Positions 7,626 through 17,544 of a stretch of DNA of 64,000 nt are shown one piece after another. Every line of letters begins with the position of its first letter. The first letter of the stretch is position 1. Location: contig NZ_JH932293.1 of the NCBI RefSeq assembly GCF_000301075.1, positions 765,588 through 829,587 on the forward strand, written 5' to 3'. The notes below the pieces were generated by a model that was not told the DNA's origin, did not search any database, and saw only the letters and a list, made by a program, of their open reading frames with translations. A program made the position numbers and the translations under genes. Origin of the DNA: Bergeyella zoohelcum ATCC 43767. GTDB lineage: Bacteria > Bacteroidota > Bacteroidia > Flavobacteriales > Weeksellaceae.

Positions 7626-8540
7626 ATGAATCTAAATATCCAAAATGAAACGGGTAAGCTGAAAACAGTGGTACTGGGACAGCCCATTTCTAACGGTGCT
7701 ACACCTACCCTAGAAGAAAGTTATGATGCAAAATCTTATCACAGTATTGCACAAGGTATTTACCCTATAGAGAAGGATATCATCACGGAAATGGAGGGGT
7801 TTAAGGAAGTACTTCTTAAACATGGTGTGGAGGTGCTTCGTCCAGAAGTTATACAAGATTATAATCAGGTTTTTTCTAGAGATGTAGCCTTCGTGATTGA
7901 GGATAAAATGATTCTCTCTAATCTCATCCCTGATAGAGCAGATGAACAAGAGGCTTATAGTAAAATTTTCGAAAGAGTGCCATGGAGAAACATCATTAAT
8001 CTCCCAGAATCTGCTCATGTAGAAGGTGGTGATGTCATTGTGTGGAATGATTTTATTTTCATAGGAACTTGTTTTAGTGAGGATTATAGAAATTTCAAAA
8101 CTGCGAGAACCAATGAATATGCCATTGAGATTCTCAAAGAATATTTCCCTAAAAAAAGAATCATTGACCTCGAGCTGAAAAAAAATGACACGGTTCCTTT
8201 TGAGGGAATTCTCCACTTAGACTGCACTTTTAACCCTATAGGAAAAGATAAATGCATCATCTATAAAGATGGATTTGTAGATGAAAGTGATTACCGACTG
8301 ATATTAGACATCTTTGGAGAAGAAAACTGTTTCCATGTAGATAATGAGGAAATGTTTGCCATGTTCCCGAATATCTTCTCTATTTCGCCAGAAATCATTG
8401 TTTCTGATAAGGCTTTCACCCGCATGAATAATCACTTAAGAGACGAGTGGGGCTTTACTGTGGAAGAAATTCCTTACAGAGAAATCTCTAAGATGGGTGG
8501 GCTGCTCCGCTGCTCTACCATGCCTTTAGTGAGGGAATAA
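7626..8540 (+). CDS. Arginine deiminase / dimethylargininase superfamily protein
   Basis: A protein of 304 residues with the guanidino-group-modifying fold. Visible active-site elements are the EGGD motif (AHVEGGDVIVW), the catalytic His region (GILHLDCTFNP) and the nucleophilic Cys near the C-terminus (GGLLRCSTMPL). The family hydrolyses arginine or methylated arginines to citrulline. The ATG at 7626 is preferred over a GTG at 7608, because that GTG lies inside the TATCTTTG promoter box at 7601-7608. A CtlX-like gene follows at 8689 with its own promoter, suggesting a two-step route from arginine to ornithine. Exact substrate specificity cannot be told. Confidence 0.82.
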   Translation: MNLNIQNETGKLKTVVLGQPISNGATPTLEESYDAKSYHSIAQGIYPIEKDIITEMEGFKEVLLKHGVEVLRPEVIQDYNQVFSRDVAFVIEDKMILSNLIPDRADEQEAYSKIFERVPWRNIINLPESAHVEGGDVIVWNDFIFIGTCFSEDYRNFKTARTNEYAIEILKEYFPKKRIIDLELKKNDTVPFEGILHLDCTFNPIGKDKCIIYKDGFVDESDYRLILDIFGEENCFHVDNEEMFAMFPNIFSISPEIIVSDKAFTRMNNHLRDEWGFTVEEIPYREISKMGGLLRCSTMPLVRE

Positions 8541-8573
8541 CACACTATTCATTTTTTATAAAAACAGAGAATA

Positions 8574-8608
8574 ATAACCACGACGAATTGTCGTGGTTAT
8601 GTTTTTTA
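8574..8608 (+). terminator. Terminator after the deiminase-like gene
   Basis: A perfect 11-bp stem ATAACCACGAC / GTCGTGGTTAT with a 5-base loop, followed by GTTTTTTAA, lies 34 bp after the stop codon. Confidence 0.8.
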
Positions 8609-8635
8609 ATGCCTATAGAATCTATCCAGATACCC

Positions 8636-8667
8636 TTGCAATATAACGGAGTTTTCCTTTATCTTTG
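8636..8667 (+). promoter_or_regulatory. Promoter of the CtlX-like gene
   Basis: TTG at 8636-8638 and TATCTTTG at 8660-8667, spacing 21, 21 bp before the ATG at 8689. An in-frame TTG codon at 8665 lies inside this box and is not the start. Confidence 0.6.
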
Positions 8668-8688
8668 TTCATTCATTTTATTAAAACT

Positions 8689-9612
8689 ATGCAAACAACT
8701 CATACTGTTCTCATGATAGAGCCTATCGCTTTTGGGTACAATGCTCAAACAGCGGAAAATAACTACTTTCAGGTGAATTCTGAAAATGAAGATACCCAAA
8801 CCAAAGCCTTAGCAGAGTTTAATGCTTTCGTAGAAAAGCTCAGAAGTAAAGGAATCAATGTTATTACTATAAAAGACACTTTAGAGCCACATACACCAGA
8901 CTCTATTTTCCCTAATAACTGGGTGAGCTTTGGACATGATGGTAAGGTGGTACTGTATCCTATGTTTGCTCCCAACAGAAGAGATGAAAGAAGAATGGAT
9001 ATCTTAGAGCAAATTAAAAATCAAGGGTTTGAAGTAAAAGAAATTATAGATTTTACCTCATCAGAAACGGATGAAAAATTTCTAGAAGGCACAGGAAGTA
9101 TGATTTTTGATCATGATAATAAGATTGCTTATGGTTCAGTGTCTCTAAGATTAGACGAAAATTTATTCAGAACTTTTTGTGAACAGTTCGGTTATACCCC
9201 TATCGTTTTTCATTCCTTCCAAACTGCAGGAAACGAAAGACTTCCTATTTATCATACCAATGTGATGATGTGTGTAGCAGACCAATTTGTAGTTATTTGT
9301 TTAGACTGTATTGATGACCAAGCAGAAAGAGAGCATGTCATCCACACTATTCAAAATTCGGGTAAAGAAATTGTAGAGATTACCGAAACTCAAATGCAAA
9401 ATTTTGCAGGAAATATGCTTCAGGTACAAAATGAACAAGGAGAAAAATTCCTTGTAATGAGCCAAAGTGCTTACCAATCACTATTACCAGAACAAATAGC
9501 CCAAATAGAAAAATACTGTGAAGTAGTATATGCTGACCTCCAAACTATAGAAACCAATGGAGGAGGAAGTGCAAGATGTATGCTGGCAGAGGTATTTTTG
9601 CCTAAAACATAG
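8689..9612 (+). CDS. ctlX: Citrulline hydrolase CtlX-like (arginine deiminase superfamily)
   Basis: A protein of 307 residues, the normal length for CtlX. Motifs seen are PDSIFPNNWVSFG, the acidic and glycine active-site segment EGTGSMIFDH, YHTNVMMCVADQFVVICLD with the catalytic His, and a C-terminal NGGGSARCMLAEVFLP holding the nucleophilic Cys. CtlX enzymes are reported to hydrolyse citrulline to ornithine. Its position after a deiminase-like gene supports a combined arginine-to-ornithine route that makes no ATP, since no ornithine transcarbamylase or carbamate kinase is nearby. That pathway role is an inference. Confidence 0.85.
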   Translation: MQTTHTVLMIEPIAFGYNAQTAENNYFQVNSENEDTQTKALAEFNAFVEKLRSKGINVITIKDTLEPHTPDSIFPNNWVSFGHDGKVVLYPMFAPNRRDERRMDILEQIKNQGFEVKEIIDFTSSETDEKFLEGTGSMIFDHDNKIAYGSVSLRLDENLFRTFCEQFGYTPIVFHSFQTAGNERLPIYHTNVMMCVADQFVVICLDCIDDQAEREHVIHTIQNSGKEIVEITETQMQNFAGNMLQVQNEQGEKFLVMSQSAYQSLLPEQIAQIEKYCEVVYADLQTIETNGGGSARCMLAEVFLPKT

Positions 9613-9629
9613 TAATATCACTATCTTTG
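9598..9629 (+). promoter_or_regulatory. Promoter of obgE
   Basis: TTG at 9598-9600, inside the end of the ctlX gene, and TATCTTTG at 9622-9629 with a 21-bp spacer. The box ends 39 bp before the obgE ATG. Confidence 0.6.
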
Positions 9630-9668
9630 CACGGTAAAAAAGAATTTTTCACACAAAAAAAATAGTAC

Positions 9669-10652
9669 ATGTCAAATTTTGTAGATTATGTAAAAATCCA
9701 TTGTAAATCTGGACACGGAGGTGCTGGGTCTGCCCACTTAAGAAGAGAAAAATACATCCCGAAAGGGGGTCCAGATGGTGGAGATGGAGGTAGAGGTGGG
9801 CATATTATCATGAAAGGAAATGCCCATGAATGGACACTCCTTCCCCTTCGCTATACCCGACATGTGCGTGCAGAAAATGGGCAGCCTGGTGGAAAGAATC
9901 AGCTTACAGGAAGATTCGGGGAAGATGTGTACATAGAAGTACCGATAGGGACTATTGCTAAAAATGAAGAAGGAGAAATCATCGGTGAGATATTAGAAGA
10001 TGGACAAGAAATCATCCTGATGCACGGTGGAAAAGGAGGATTGGGGAATGAGCATTTTAAATCCGCTACCAACCAAACACCTCGCTACGCCCAGCCTGGA
10101 CTTCCTGGGGAAGAAGGCTACATTGTCTTTGAACTCAAAGTCCTTGCAGATGTAGGTCTAGTAGGCTTTCCGAATGCTGGAAAATCTACTCTTTTAGCCG
10201 CTGTCTCCGCAGCAAAACCTAAGATTGCAGACTATGCGTTTACTACACTTACCCCCAACTTAGGAATAGTGAACTATAGAAATTACAAATCTTTTGTAAT
10301 GGCAGATATTCCTGGAATCATAGAAGGTGCTGCAGAAGGAAAGGGATTAGGACACCGATTTTTAAGGCATATAGAAAGAAACTCTATCTTATTGTTTCTA
10401 ATTCCTGCAGATTCTGAAAATCATTATCAAGAGTATAAAATTTTGGAAAATGAATTAAAGGAATACAACCCTGAACTTTTAGACAAAGATTTTATCGTTT
10501 CAATATCCAAATCGGATTTACTTGATGACGAACTTAAAGCGGAAATCGCTGCAGAATTTCCTGAGCATAAGCCACCACTTTTTTTCTCTGGCGTTACTCA
10601 AGAAGGACTTCCCGAACTCAAAGACGCCATCTGGAAAAGACTCCACGGATAA
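9669..10652 (+). CDS. obgE: GTPase ObgE/CgtA
   Basis: A protein of 327 residues. Residues 1-158 form the glycine-rich Obg fold ([33 protein letters not shown]). The G domain follows with P-loop [10 protein letters not shown], switch [11 protein letters not shown] and the guanine-specificity motif SKSD. There is no long C-terminal OCT domain, which is usual for short Obg proteins. Obg acts in late 50S assembly and the stringent response. It is transcribed from its own promoter and ends at a hairpin shared with the convergent aminopeptidase. Confidence 0.97.
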   Translation: MSNFVDYVKIHCKSGHGGAGSAHLRREKYIPKGGPDGGDGGRGGHIIMKGNAHEWTLLPLRYTRHVRAENGQPGGKNQLTGRFGEDVYIEVPIGTIAKNEEGEIIGEILEDGQEIILMHGGKGGLGNEHFKSATNQTPRYAQPGLPGEEGYIVFELKVLADVGLVGFPNAGKSTLLAAVSAAKPKIADYAFTTLTPNLGIVNYRNYKSFVMADIPGIIEGAAEGKGLGHRFLRHIERNSILLFLIPADSENHYQEYKILENELKEYNPELLDKDFIVSISKSDLLDDELKAEIAAEFPEHKPPLFFSGVTQEGLPELKDAIWKRLHG

Positions 10653-10670
10653 TATTTCCTTAAAAAATAA

Positions 10671-10714
10671 TTGAAAAATAAGCTGCTTCTTTTCAGAGGC
10701 AGCTTATTTTTCAA
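10671..10714. terminator. Bidirectional terminator between obgE and the M1 aminopeptidase
   Basis: A perfect 16-bp inverted repeat, TTGAAAAATAAGCTGC and its complement, with a 12-base loop. It is AT-rich at the outer ends, giving T runs on both strands, and lies between two convergent genes. Confidence 0.8.
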
Positions 10715-10736
10715 TTCATCTCTATTAAATAGGAGA

Positions 10737-13244
10737 CTATTGATAGGAAGTTATTGTTTTGTTCAGTTGTTCCACTTGGTACTGCAGAGATATACTATTA
10801 GGATTTTGTTTGAGTGTTTCCATTTTCTTTTGCACCCCTTCTTTCAGCATATTGAGAATCATCATTTTTGCTTGTGGATTACCGCCCAGTTGTCCTTTTA
10901 CTTGCCCTAGAATTTTAGTAAGATGATCTATTGCTTTACTATTATCGGTAGTCATCATCCAGTGGAATCCTTTTTCTGCCAATGCACCTAATTTAGGATC
11001 TTGGAATTTTATAAAAGGATAAAAAGCCACAGTAGAGGCAATTGCAGAAAGCTGTTTTTCTACTTTATTATTAATGATAACAGGTAAAAGGGAAGTAATG
11101 ATGTTTTCGCTGGCATTTTCTAAGTCAATTGTACCGATGATTTTTTCTACTTTTTCAGGAGCTACCTGAACCAGACCTTCTAAACCGGCTGCTTTTGTAG
11201 CAAATGATAATGGTGAAGAAACATTTTTCTCAAAGACAGAAGCGTATTTTGCATTCTTAGTTTTTGCTAATGCAGAAAGTGCGGCGGCTACTACCAGTGT
11301 TTTATCATCGTTTAGCTTTTGCTCTACTTCAGATATTGCTCGCTTTGCTACGGCAGGTTGAGATAAATCTAAGGCATTGAGTGCCATTACTCTAATTCTG
11401 AAATTGCTATCCTTCAAGGCACGGACTAAAAGCTGAGTGGCTGTGTCATTTTCAGGCATTTTTTCCACTGCTTTGATGGCTCTATATCTGCTTAGAAAAT
11501 CTTTAGAAGCCTGATACATAGCAGTGGCCTGTGCAGGGGTAAGTTGTTCTTTAATTTCTGAAAGCAATACCCCATCGGCATTGACATTAATCACTTCAGG
11601 ATTTTTAGATGAAGGCAATACGAAGTCATTTTTCGCTTTGGCATCTACCCAAACTTTGTGTCTTTGGGCTTTCCCATTCTCTATAAAATCTATCACTAAT
11701 GGAAACTGAAAATATTGGTTTTGAGACTGATGAATAGATAATGTAACAGCTTTTTTTATAGGATCAAAAGAGCTGGTATAGCTAAGTGTAGGGTGTCCAC
11801 TGCCAAAAAACCATTGATTAAAAAACCAGTTTAAATCTTTACCACTGACCTTTTCCATTGCCAGTCTTAGCTGATGTGCCTCTGCCGTACCATATTCATT
11901 GACTTTCAAAAATGAGGTAAGAGAAGCGAAGAATGCCTTATCTCCTAAATAATTCCTAAGCATGTGAAGAATAGCACCTCCTTTATTATAGCTCACCGCA
12001 TCAAACATATCTTCTCTAGAATGGTAATTAAACCTTACCAAATCTTTACTGATATTTTCAGGATTAAGGAAATATCCTTGGTTAGCACGCATCAATCCAT
12101 AGTCTGCGAGGTCTTTTCCATATTTATATTCATTCCACAGGTATTCGGAATAGTTAGCAAATGATTCATTAATGGTAAGATTAGACCAACTTTCGGTAGT
12201 TACTAAATCTCCGAACCAATGGTGAAATAATTCATGAGCAATGACATCTTCCCAGCGGTTTTCGTCTTTTAGCTGATCTGGTTTTTGCTGTGCCATATCT
12301 GAGTGAAGTACAGCCGTGGTATTTTCCATAGCTCCCGACACATAATCTCTAGCAGTAATTTGAGCGTATTTTTGCCAAGGGTAAGGGTAGTTCAGTTTAT
12401 TAGAGAAAAAATCCAGCATTTCAGGAGTCATCCCGAAAATTTGCTTGGCATACGGTTCATATTCTTTTTCTACATAGTAGTCCACCGCTATATTTTTCCA
12501 TCGGTCTCTTACCACGGCATATTCTCCTACGCCTATAAAAAATAGGTAAGGAGCATGTTTTTTATCCATCACCCAGTAGTCTGTTCTTAGGTTGTTCCCT
12601 GTTTTACTAGAATTTTTCAGTAAACCATTAGAAAGCGTGATGTATTTATCAGGAACGGTGATATAGATTTCCTGTGTAGTTTTTTGGTTGGGTTTATCAA
12701 TGGTAGGAAACCATGCCGAGGAAGATTCTGTTTCTCCCTGAGTCCAAATTTGCGTAGGTTTATTAGGATCTTTACCTTGTGCATTAATAAAATAAAGTCC
12801 TTTGGCATCCGTAATTGCTGCACTTCCTATCTGTTTTACTTCTGAAGGACGGGCGGTATATTTAATATATACAGTGTATTGTTCATCTTTCTGATATTCT
12901 TTATCCAATTGAATAGTGAGTTTCTCTTGGGTATAATTAAATTTCAGCGGTGTTTTTTTATTCTTTTTTTCTAGTGCTACTTCATGAATAAGCATTCCTT
13001 TCGCGTCTAGTTCTAAAGTATTGGTTGCATAAAAATGAGGAGCAGCAGTGAGCCATTCTTCTCCGTGAACATGTTCTTTATCAAAATCAAATCCTACTTT
13101 TAGTTTGGTATGTACCAAAGCATTTTCTACTGCTGCGGTAGCTCTATATACTGTTTCTCTTCCAGAGGTTTCTGTCTGTGCCATGGTAACTTCAGGAGCG
13201 AAAAATATCCCGAGCAACATAGCGGAAAGTATCAATTTTTTCAT
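10737..13244 (-). CDS. Exported M1-family zinc aminopeptidase
   Basis: A protein of 835 residues. Residues 1-22 are a signal peptide (MKKLILSAMLLGIFFAPEV...AQ). The peptidase M1 domain holds the exopeptidase motif GAMEN and the zinc site H337-E338-x-x-H341 with E360 eighteen residues further on. The C-terminal third consists of helical repeats resembling HEAT repeats (IRVMALNALDL, LVVAAALSALAKTKN). M1 enzymes trim N-terminal residues from peptides; export suggests nutritional peptide use in the periplasm or outside. No type IX sorting domain is seen. It is monocistronic and convergent with obgE. Confidence 0.93.
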   Translation of the reverse strand: MKKLILSAMLLGIFFAPEVTMAQTETSGRETVYRATAAVENALVHTKLKVGFDFDKEHVHGEEWLTAAPHFYATNTLELDAKGMLIHEVALEKKNKKTPLKFNYTQEKLTIQLDKEYQKDEQYTVYIKYTARPSEVKQIGSAAITDAKGLYFINAQGKDPNKPTQIWTQGETESSSAWFPTIDKPNQKTTQEIYITVPDKYITLSNGLLKNSSKTGNNLRTDYWVMDKKHAPYLFFIGVGEYAVVRDRWKNIAVDYYVEKEYEPYAKQIFGMTPEMLDFFSNKLNYPYPWQKYAQITARDYVSGAMENTTAVLHSDMAQQKPDQLKDENRWEDVIAHELFHHWFGDLVTTESWSNLTINESFANYSEYLWNEYKYGKDLADYGLMRANQGYFLNPENISKDLVRFNYHSREDMFDAVSYNKGGAILHMLRNYLGDKAFFASLTSFLKVNEYGTAEAHQLRLAMEKVSGKDLNWFFNQWFFGSGHPTLSYTSSFDPIKKAVTLSIHQSQNQYFQFPLVIDFIENGKAQRHKVWVDAKAKNDFVLPSSKNPEVINVNADGVLLSEIKEQLTPAQATAMYQASKDFLSRYRAIKAVEKMPENDTATQLLVRALKDSNFRIRVMALNALDLSQPAVAKRAISEVEQKLNDDKTLVVAAALSALAKTKNAKYASVFEKNVSSPLSFATKAAGLEGLVQVAPEKVEKIIGTIDLENASENIITSLLPVIINNKVEKQLSAIASTVAFYPFIKFQDPKLGALAEKGFHWMMTTDNSKAIDHLTKILGQVKGQLGGNPQAKMMILNMLKEGVQKKMETLKQNPNSISLQYQVEQLNKTITSYQ

Positions 13245-13339
13245 TACTTATTTTTTATTATACATCGAAAGCAAAAGTACAATTTTTACCTCTCAAAAAA
13301 TAATTTTAGCGTATGAAAAAATAGGCAATCCATAGACAA

Positions 13340-13440
13340 TAGGATTTTAACTGCTGGCTTTTAGTGAATAGCTTCTAACTTTTTAGTCTTTTAGCCTTCT
13401 AAGCTTTAATTTTTAAAATCATTGTACATGATACAACTTA
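13340..13440. repeat. Degenerate intergenic repeat of the TTTTAGC / TTCTAAC family
   Basis: This stretch contains CTGCTGGCTTTTAGTG, TAGCTTCTAACTTTTTAG and TCATTGTACATGATAC phrases. Similar phrases recur near 16130-16250, 40150-40240, 40435-40560, 62995-63063 and 63850-63900. It lies directly upstream of the promoter at 13451. It has no coding potential. Confidence 0.5.
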
Positions 13441-13450
13441 TAAAAAACTT

Positions 13451-13481
13451 TTTGTGTATTAGAAAACTTTATCTATCTTTG
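13451..13481 (+). promoter_or_regulatory. Promoter upstream of the CA microsatellite
   Basis: TTTG at 13451-13454 and TATCTTTG at 13474-13481 with a 19-bp spacer is a near-ideal Bacteroidota promoter. The next convincing gene starts at 14087, so the transcript would have a leader of about 600 nt containing the CA tract. Confidence 0.7.
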
Positions 13482-13565
13482 CCTCGTTATGTTACACGCA
13501 ATCAATACATATAAAATTACTGAAAAAAAGTGGGCCAAAAATTTGGTCAATTCAAATGATTGTGT

Positions 13566-13649
<84 letters not shown>

Positions 13650-14086
13650 ACCTTCGCTAAGTATATATAAATATGCGTGTGTACGCGGAATCTATAAAAA
13701 AAATCTAGAGCGAGCAAATATCGGATATTTTAATTTATATCCTCCTTCATTGAGAAGGGGGCAATTTTGTTTGTGTCTATGTCATCATCATAGTTATTTG
13801 TTACCCCATAGAGGAGAGACCTGCACCAGTACCTTCCCTATCCTTCACCAGAACTTTTTACAAAAATCAATACGATATCAGTGTCTCCCTTCTAATTTGT
13901 ACAGTTCACTAATTGTTTTTTGGGAGGATAGGGATTTAATAAGGAATTATCTAGAAAAAGGAAAGAAATTAAAGAATCTAAAAAATCGAAATCATCGAAA
14001 TCATCGAAACGAACGGAATCCTTTAATTTTTTCAATCTTTTAATCATTTAATAAAAAAATAAATCAACATTTTAAATTTAAAAACG

Positions 14087-16078
14087 ATGAACAAAACAAC
14101 AATCAAGATCAGTGTGTTAGCGTTCTTAGGTTTTATGACCTATGGCTACGCACAGCAACAGCAGCAAGACCCTTACAGGGGTAAAGTAGGGATAAACACC
14201 ATAGAGCCGAGTGCTACGATGGACATTCGCCCAAGTACAGCCAATGCTCAGAAAGAAGCCACCACTAACGAAGGGATTATTGCCCCGAAGCTAAGCAAGA
14301 CGAGAATTGCTAATATTGAAACTCCTGTAGAAGGTACTTTGGTATATGCTACGGATGAAACTACTTCTCCTATTTCTGCTTATACAGGTAATGACCCTAA
14401 AGTAGCGAAGATTACGGAAAAAGGGTATTATTTCTATAATGGTACCGAGTGGATGAAAACCTCTTCCAATCTTTCAACATCAGATTTATTATGGGCAAAA
14501 TGTCCAGGAATAAAAAATACTGCGAATGAAGCGGTTTGTTTGAAAAATGATTTTGGAAATATTGAATTAAAAGGAAATGGGGAAAAATCAGGTATTATCG
14601 TAAGAGTTTTTTCAGATATACCACAATATTCGGGAGGTTTTTCAACAATAAGATCTAGAGGTACTACACGAAGCCCTCAGGTTATAAGAAAGGGAGATAA
14701 TTTACTTACCTTTGGTGGTGGTGGTTATGATGGTACTACTAATGGTAATTTTTTTAATACCTCAGCGATGTTTGGTTATGCTACTAAAGATTGGTCAGCA
14801 AATGAGCATTCTTCCAATCTTGAATTTCATACAACATTAGGTAAAATTAGGAAGAAACGGATGGAGATTTATGATGATGGTAAGGTGGGAATAGGAACTC
14901 TCAATGCACCTACTTCGCAGTTAGAAGTAATCCGAACAGATATAGTAACCAATGGATACAATAGACTGGCATCCTTTCTATCTCCTAATATGCCCCTCTC
15001 ATCTAGCTCTCATATCATCATCGGCAAGGAACATTCTAAATATAATTCGGGAAGTATTGATTTTGTATTCAAAGCGAAAGATAGTAGCACAAATGGTATA
15101 GGATTCAATCTTTATGCCTCTGGTTTAAATTCAAATCCTGAAGGTCCTTATATTCTTTTTGCAAGAGGAGATGGAAATGTTGGAATTGGAACATCTTCTC
15201 CTGTTGAAAAACTTGATGTTAGAGGAAATGCAAAGTTTTCTATGAAAAATAATAATACTAGAATTGTTATCGAAACAGAAATAGAGAAATATGGACACTT
15301 AAGATTTTTAAGAAGAATTAATGGATCTAACACTGTATTGCGTTGGGATTCAGGAATGGATGATACAACTGAAACAGGAAGTAACCAAGGTTCAAATTAT
15401 TATTTTAGAGCATTTGATGATAGCGGTCAACTTATAGGAAATAGAATGATTATCAAAAGGAATAATGGTAATGTGGGAATTGGAGTAAATAACCCAACTG
15501 AAAAGCTCGATGTAGCGGGTAATATTAAGTCGTCTTCTTTAGCAAGTAATGCAGGTAATCGTCATGTGTATGCAGATGCCAATGGAGTGTTAAAAATAGG
15601 TACTAATGATGTTACTACATTAGCCAGCTTATGGACGGAAGATGTTACTAATAATTCCATTAAACTTGCTGTAAATTCGGATGGTTCTACTCGTTCAAAT
15701 ACGGTTAGTATTTTAGATGATGGTAAAGTACATGCGTCTTCATTTATGGGTACCAATGGAGCTACCATCTTCCCAGATTATGTATTCCAAAAGTACTATA
15801 CAGGGACTTCGTCTATCAAGGCAGATTACAATTTCAAATCATTGAGCCAAGTAGAAGATTTTGTAAAAACCAATGGACATTTACCAGGATATAAATCTGC
15901 GGAGACTATTAAAGCACAAGGTTATGTAGATTTAATGGAAACGCAGCTGACCAATGTGGAGAAAATAGAAGAGCTTTACTTGCATAGTATAGAGCAAGAT
16001 AAAGCATTAAAAGCTAAAGATGCAGAGATTGCAGATTTAAAGCAGAGGCTTGAGAGATTAGAAAAATTAATTCAATAA
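14087..16078 (+). CDS. Exported surface protein with tail-fibre-like VGIGT repeats and C-terminal coiled coil
   Basis: A protein of 663 residues with a signal peptide (MNKTTIKISVLAFLGFMTYGYA). Four copies of a G(K/N)VGI(G/N)(T/V)...P motif, followed by (K)LDV/LEV-type strands, occur near residues 32, 265, 362 and 461. They resemble the beta-rich stalk repeats of phage tail fibres and of flavobacterial proteins called tail-fibre-domain proteins. The last 60 residues (MVET-like segment to RLERLEKLI) are a heptad coiled coil, probably trimerising. The role is unknown; a surface stalk or adhesin is likely. Its long leader with a CA microsatellite hints at variable expression. It ends at a hairpin. 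Confidence 0.75.
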   Translation: MNKTTIKISVLAFLGFMTYGYAQQQQQDPYRGKVGINTIEPSATMDIRPSTANAQKEATTNEGIIAPKLSKTRIANIETPVEGTLVYATDETTSPISAYTGNDPKVAKITEKGYYFYNGTEWMKTSSNLSTSDLLWAKCPGIKNTANEAVCLKNDFGNIELKGNGEKSGIIVRVFSDIPQYSGGFSTIRSRGTTRSPQVIRKGDNLLTFGGGGYDGTTNGNFFNTSAMFGYATKDWSANEHSSNLEFHTTLGKIRKKRMEIYDDGKVGIGTLNAPTSQLEVIRTDIVTNGYNRLASFLSPNMPLSSSSHIIIGKEHSKYNSGSIDFVFKAKDSSTNGIGFNLYASGLNSNPEGPYILFARGDGNVGIGTSSPVEKLDVRGNAKFSMKNNNTRIVIETEIEKYGHLRFLRRINGSNTVLRWDSGMDDTTETGSNQGSNYYFRAFDDSGQLIGNRMIIKRNNGNVGIGVNNPTEKLDVAGNIKSSSLASNAGNRHVYADANGVLKIGTNDVTTLASLWTEDVTNNSIKLAVNSDGSTRSNTVSILDDGKVHASSFMGTNGATIFPDYVFQKYYTGTSSIKADYNFKSLSQVEDFVKTNGHLPGYKSAETIKAQGYVDLMETQLTNVEKIEELYLHSIEQDKALKAKDAEIADLKQRLERLEKLIQ

Positions 16079-16088
16079 ATTTTATTTT

Positions 16089-16126
16089 GCCCTATCGGAG
16101 TTGCAGTTCTGATAGGGCTTTTTTTT
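16089..16126 (+). terminator. Terminator after the surface-protein gene
   Basis: GCCCTATC pairs with GATAGGGC across a 13-base loop, followed by TTTTTTTTAT, 11 bp after the stop codon. Confidence 0.8.
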
Positions 16127-16129
16127 ATC

Positions 16130-16250
16130 AGTTTATGGCTATTGGCAGATGGCTATTGGCTATTAGCGAATAGCAGTTAGCTTCTAATCTCTAACATCTC
16201 ATCTCCAACTTCTAAAATTTGTACTTTGTACCTCGTACAATTTCTCAAAA
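16130..16250. repeat. Degenerate intergenic repeat, copy 2
   Basis: ATGGCTATTGGCAGATGGC, CTATTGGCTATTAGCGAATAGC and CTTCTAATCTCTAACATCTC are internally repetitive and share words with the stretches at 13340, 40150 and 62995. Confidence 0.5.
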
Positions 16251-16295
16251 ACACGGTTATATATTGTAATCAAATATTTTCGTACTTTTGGGATT

Positions 16296-16964
16296 ATGAT
16301 TAAAGCGAAAAATATTAGAAAATTCTATGGAGATTTAGAGGTACTCAAGGGGGTGGATATTACGGTGAAAGAAGGAGAAGTGGTCTCTATTGTAGGAGAA
16401 TCAGGGGCTGGGAAATCTACGCTATTGCAAATCATAGGTACACTGGATCTACCTACGCATCCTGAAAAATATGGGACAGAAATACTTTTGGATGGGCAGT
16501 CTTATATTGCTATGAAAGATAGGGAGTTATCTAAATTTAGAAACAAACATATTGGTTTTGTATTTCAGTTTCATCAGTTGCTTCCAGAGTTTACGGCTTT
16601 GGAAAATGTGCTTTTACCTGCAAGAATAGCGGGTGCCTATAATGATGATACACTGGAGAAAGCGTATTCTTTATTTGAAGATTTAAGAATTATAGAAAGG
16701 CTTCACCATAAACCCAATGCCCTTTCGGGGGGAGAGGCACAGCGTGTGGCGGTGGTGAGGGCACTGATAAATTCTCCTAAAATCATCCTTGCAGATGAAC
16801 CTACAGGGAATTTAGATTCTAAAAACGCAGATGACCTTCATCAGCTTTTCTTTGATCTCAGAGATAAGTACAATCAGACTTTCGTTATTGTTACTCACAA
16901 TAAAGAATTGGCAGAAATTACGGATAGGAAATTAGTGATGAAAGATGGATTGATTATTTCGTAG
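16296..16964 (+). CDS. lolD: ABC transporter ATP-binding protein, LolD family
   Basis: A protein of 222 residues, the length of LolD/MacB-type ATPases. It has Walker [10 protein letters not shown], the Q-loop [18 protein letters not shown] typical of this subfamily, signature LSGGEAQR and Walker [14 protein letters not shown]. LolD drives release of lipoproteins from the inner membrane with LolC/E-type permeases, which are not in this window. TACTTTTG at 16283-16290 is its likely -7 box. It leads a tight group of four genes (7-bp gap to the next). It could instead serve another MacB-like permease. Confidence 0.82.
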   Translation: MIKAKNIRKFYGDLEVLKGVDITVKEGEVVSIVGESGAGKSTLLQIIGTLDLPTHPEKYGTEILLDGQSYIAMKDRELSKFRNKHIGFVFQFHQLLPEFTALENVLLPARIAGAYNDDTLEKAYSLFEDLRIIERLHHKPNALSGGEAQRVAVVRALINSPKIILADEPTGNLDSKNADDLHQLFFDLRDKYNQTFVIVTHNKELAEITDRKLVMKDGLIIS

Positions 16965-16971
16965 TGAATAG

Positions 16972-17529
16972 ATGGGAAAACACTTTTCTATATTGTTTTT
17001 ATTTTGTTGGTTTGCTTTTTCATTTGGGCAGATAGGGAAGGATAGGCTATTGGAAATAGAAAAATTCATTCAAAAAGAAAAGTACAATTCAGACCTTGCG
17101 ATATTCATTGATTTTAGAATTCCTTCTAATAAAAACCGTTTTTTCTTATACAGTTTTAAACGGCAGAGAATATTAGAAAAAGGATTGGTGGCACATGGGG
17201 CAGGTTCTGAGAAAGCTCATTCTTCTACGCTGATATTTAGTAATACAGAAAATTCTTACCAATCTTCTTTGGGGAAATATGAAATTGGTAAAAGTTATTC
17301 AGGGGCGTTTGGGAAATCTTATCGGCTGAAAGGGCTGGATGCTACCAATAATAAAGCGATGAAAAGAGCCATCGTACTTCATCCTTATGGCTGTGTTCCC
17401 GATGAGGAAACCTCAAAACCTATTTGCCTCAGTTTAGGATGTCCTATGGTATCTCAAAATTTTTTTAATACCGTTGCTCGGTACATTGATGCGTCTAATA
17501 AAATCATCATCATGTACGCGTATTATTAA
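16972..17529 (+). CDS. Exported L,D-transpeptidase-like protein (YkuD_2 family)
   Basis: A protein of 185 residues with a signal peptide (MGKHFSILFLFCWFAFSFG). The catalytic-type core shows HGAGSEKAHSSTLIFSNTENS, SSLGKYEIGKSYSG, RAIVLHPYGC and the active-site pattern SLGCPMVS, whose Cys fits the nucleophile of murein L,D-transpeptidase catalytic domains. The family is known for peptidoglycan cross-link formation, though YkuD_2 members are little studied. It starts 7 bp after lolD and ends 15 bp before radC, so it is probably co-transcribed with both. Confidence 0.78.
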   Translation: MGKHFSILFLFCWFAFSFGQIGKDRLLEIEKFIQKEKYNSDLAIFIDFRIPSNKNRFFLYSFKRQRILEKGLVAHGAGSEKAHSSTLIFSNTENSYQSSLGKYEIGKSYSGAFGKSYRLKGLDATNNKAMKRAIVLHPYGCVPDEETSKPICLSLGCPMVSQNFFNTVARYIDASNKIIIMYAYY

Positions 17530-17544
17530 TTCAAAATCACTATT

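Noticed and set aside
10671..10910. Plus-strand frame after obgE
   Set aside because: It begins in the terminator hairpin and is antisense to the end of the M1 aminopeptidase.
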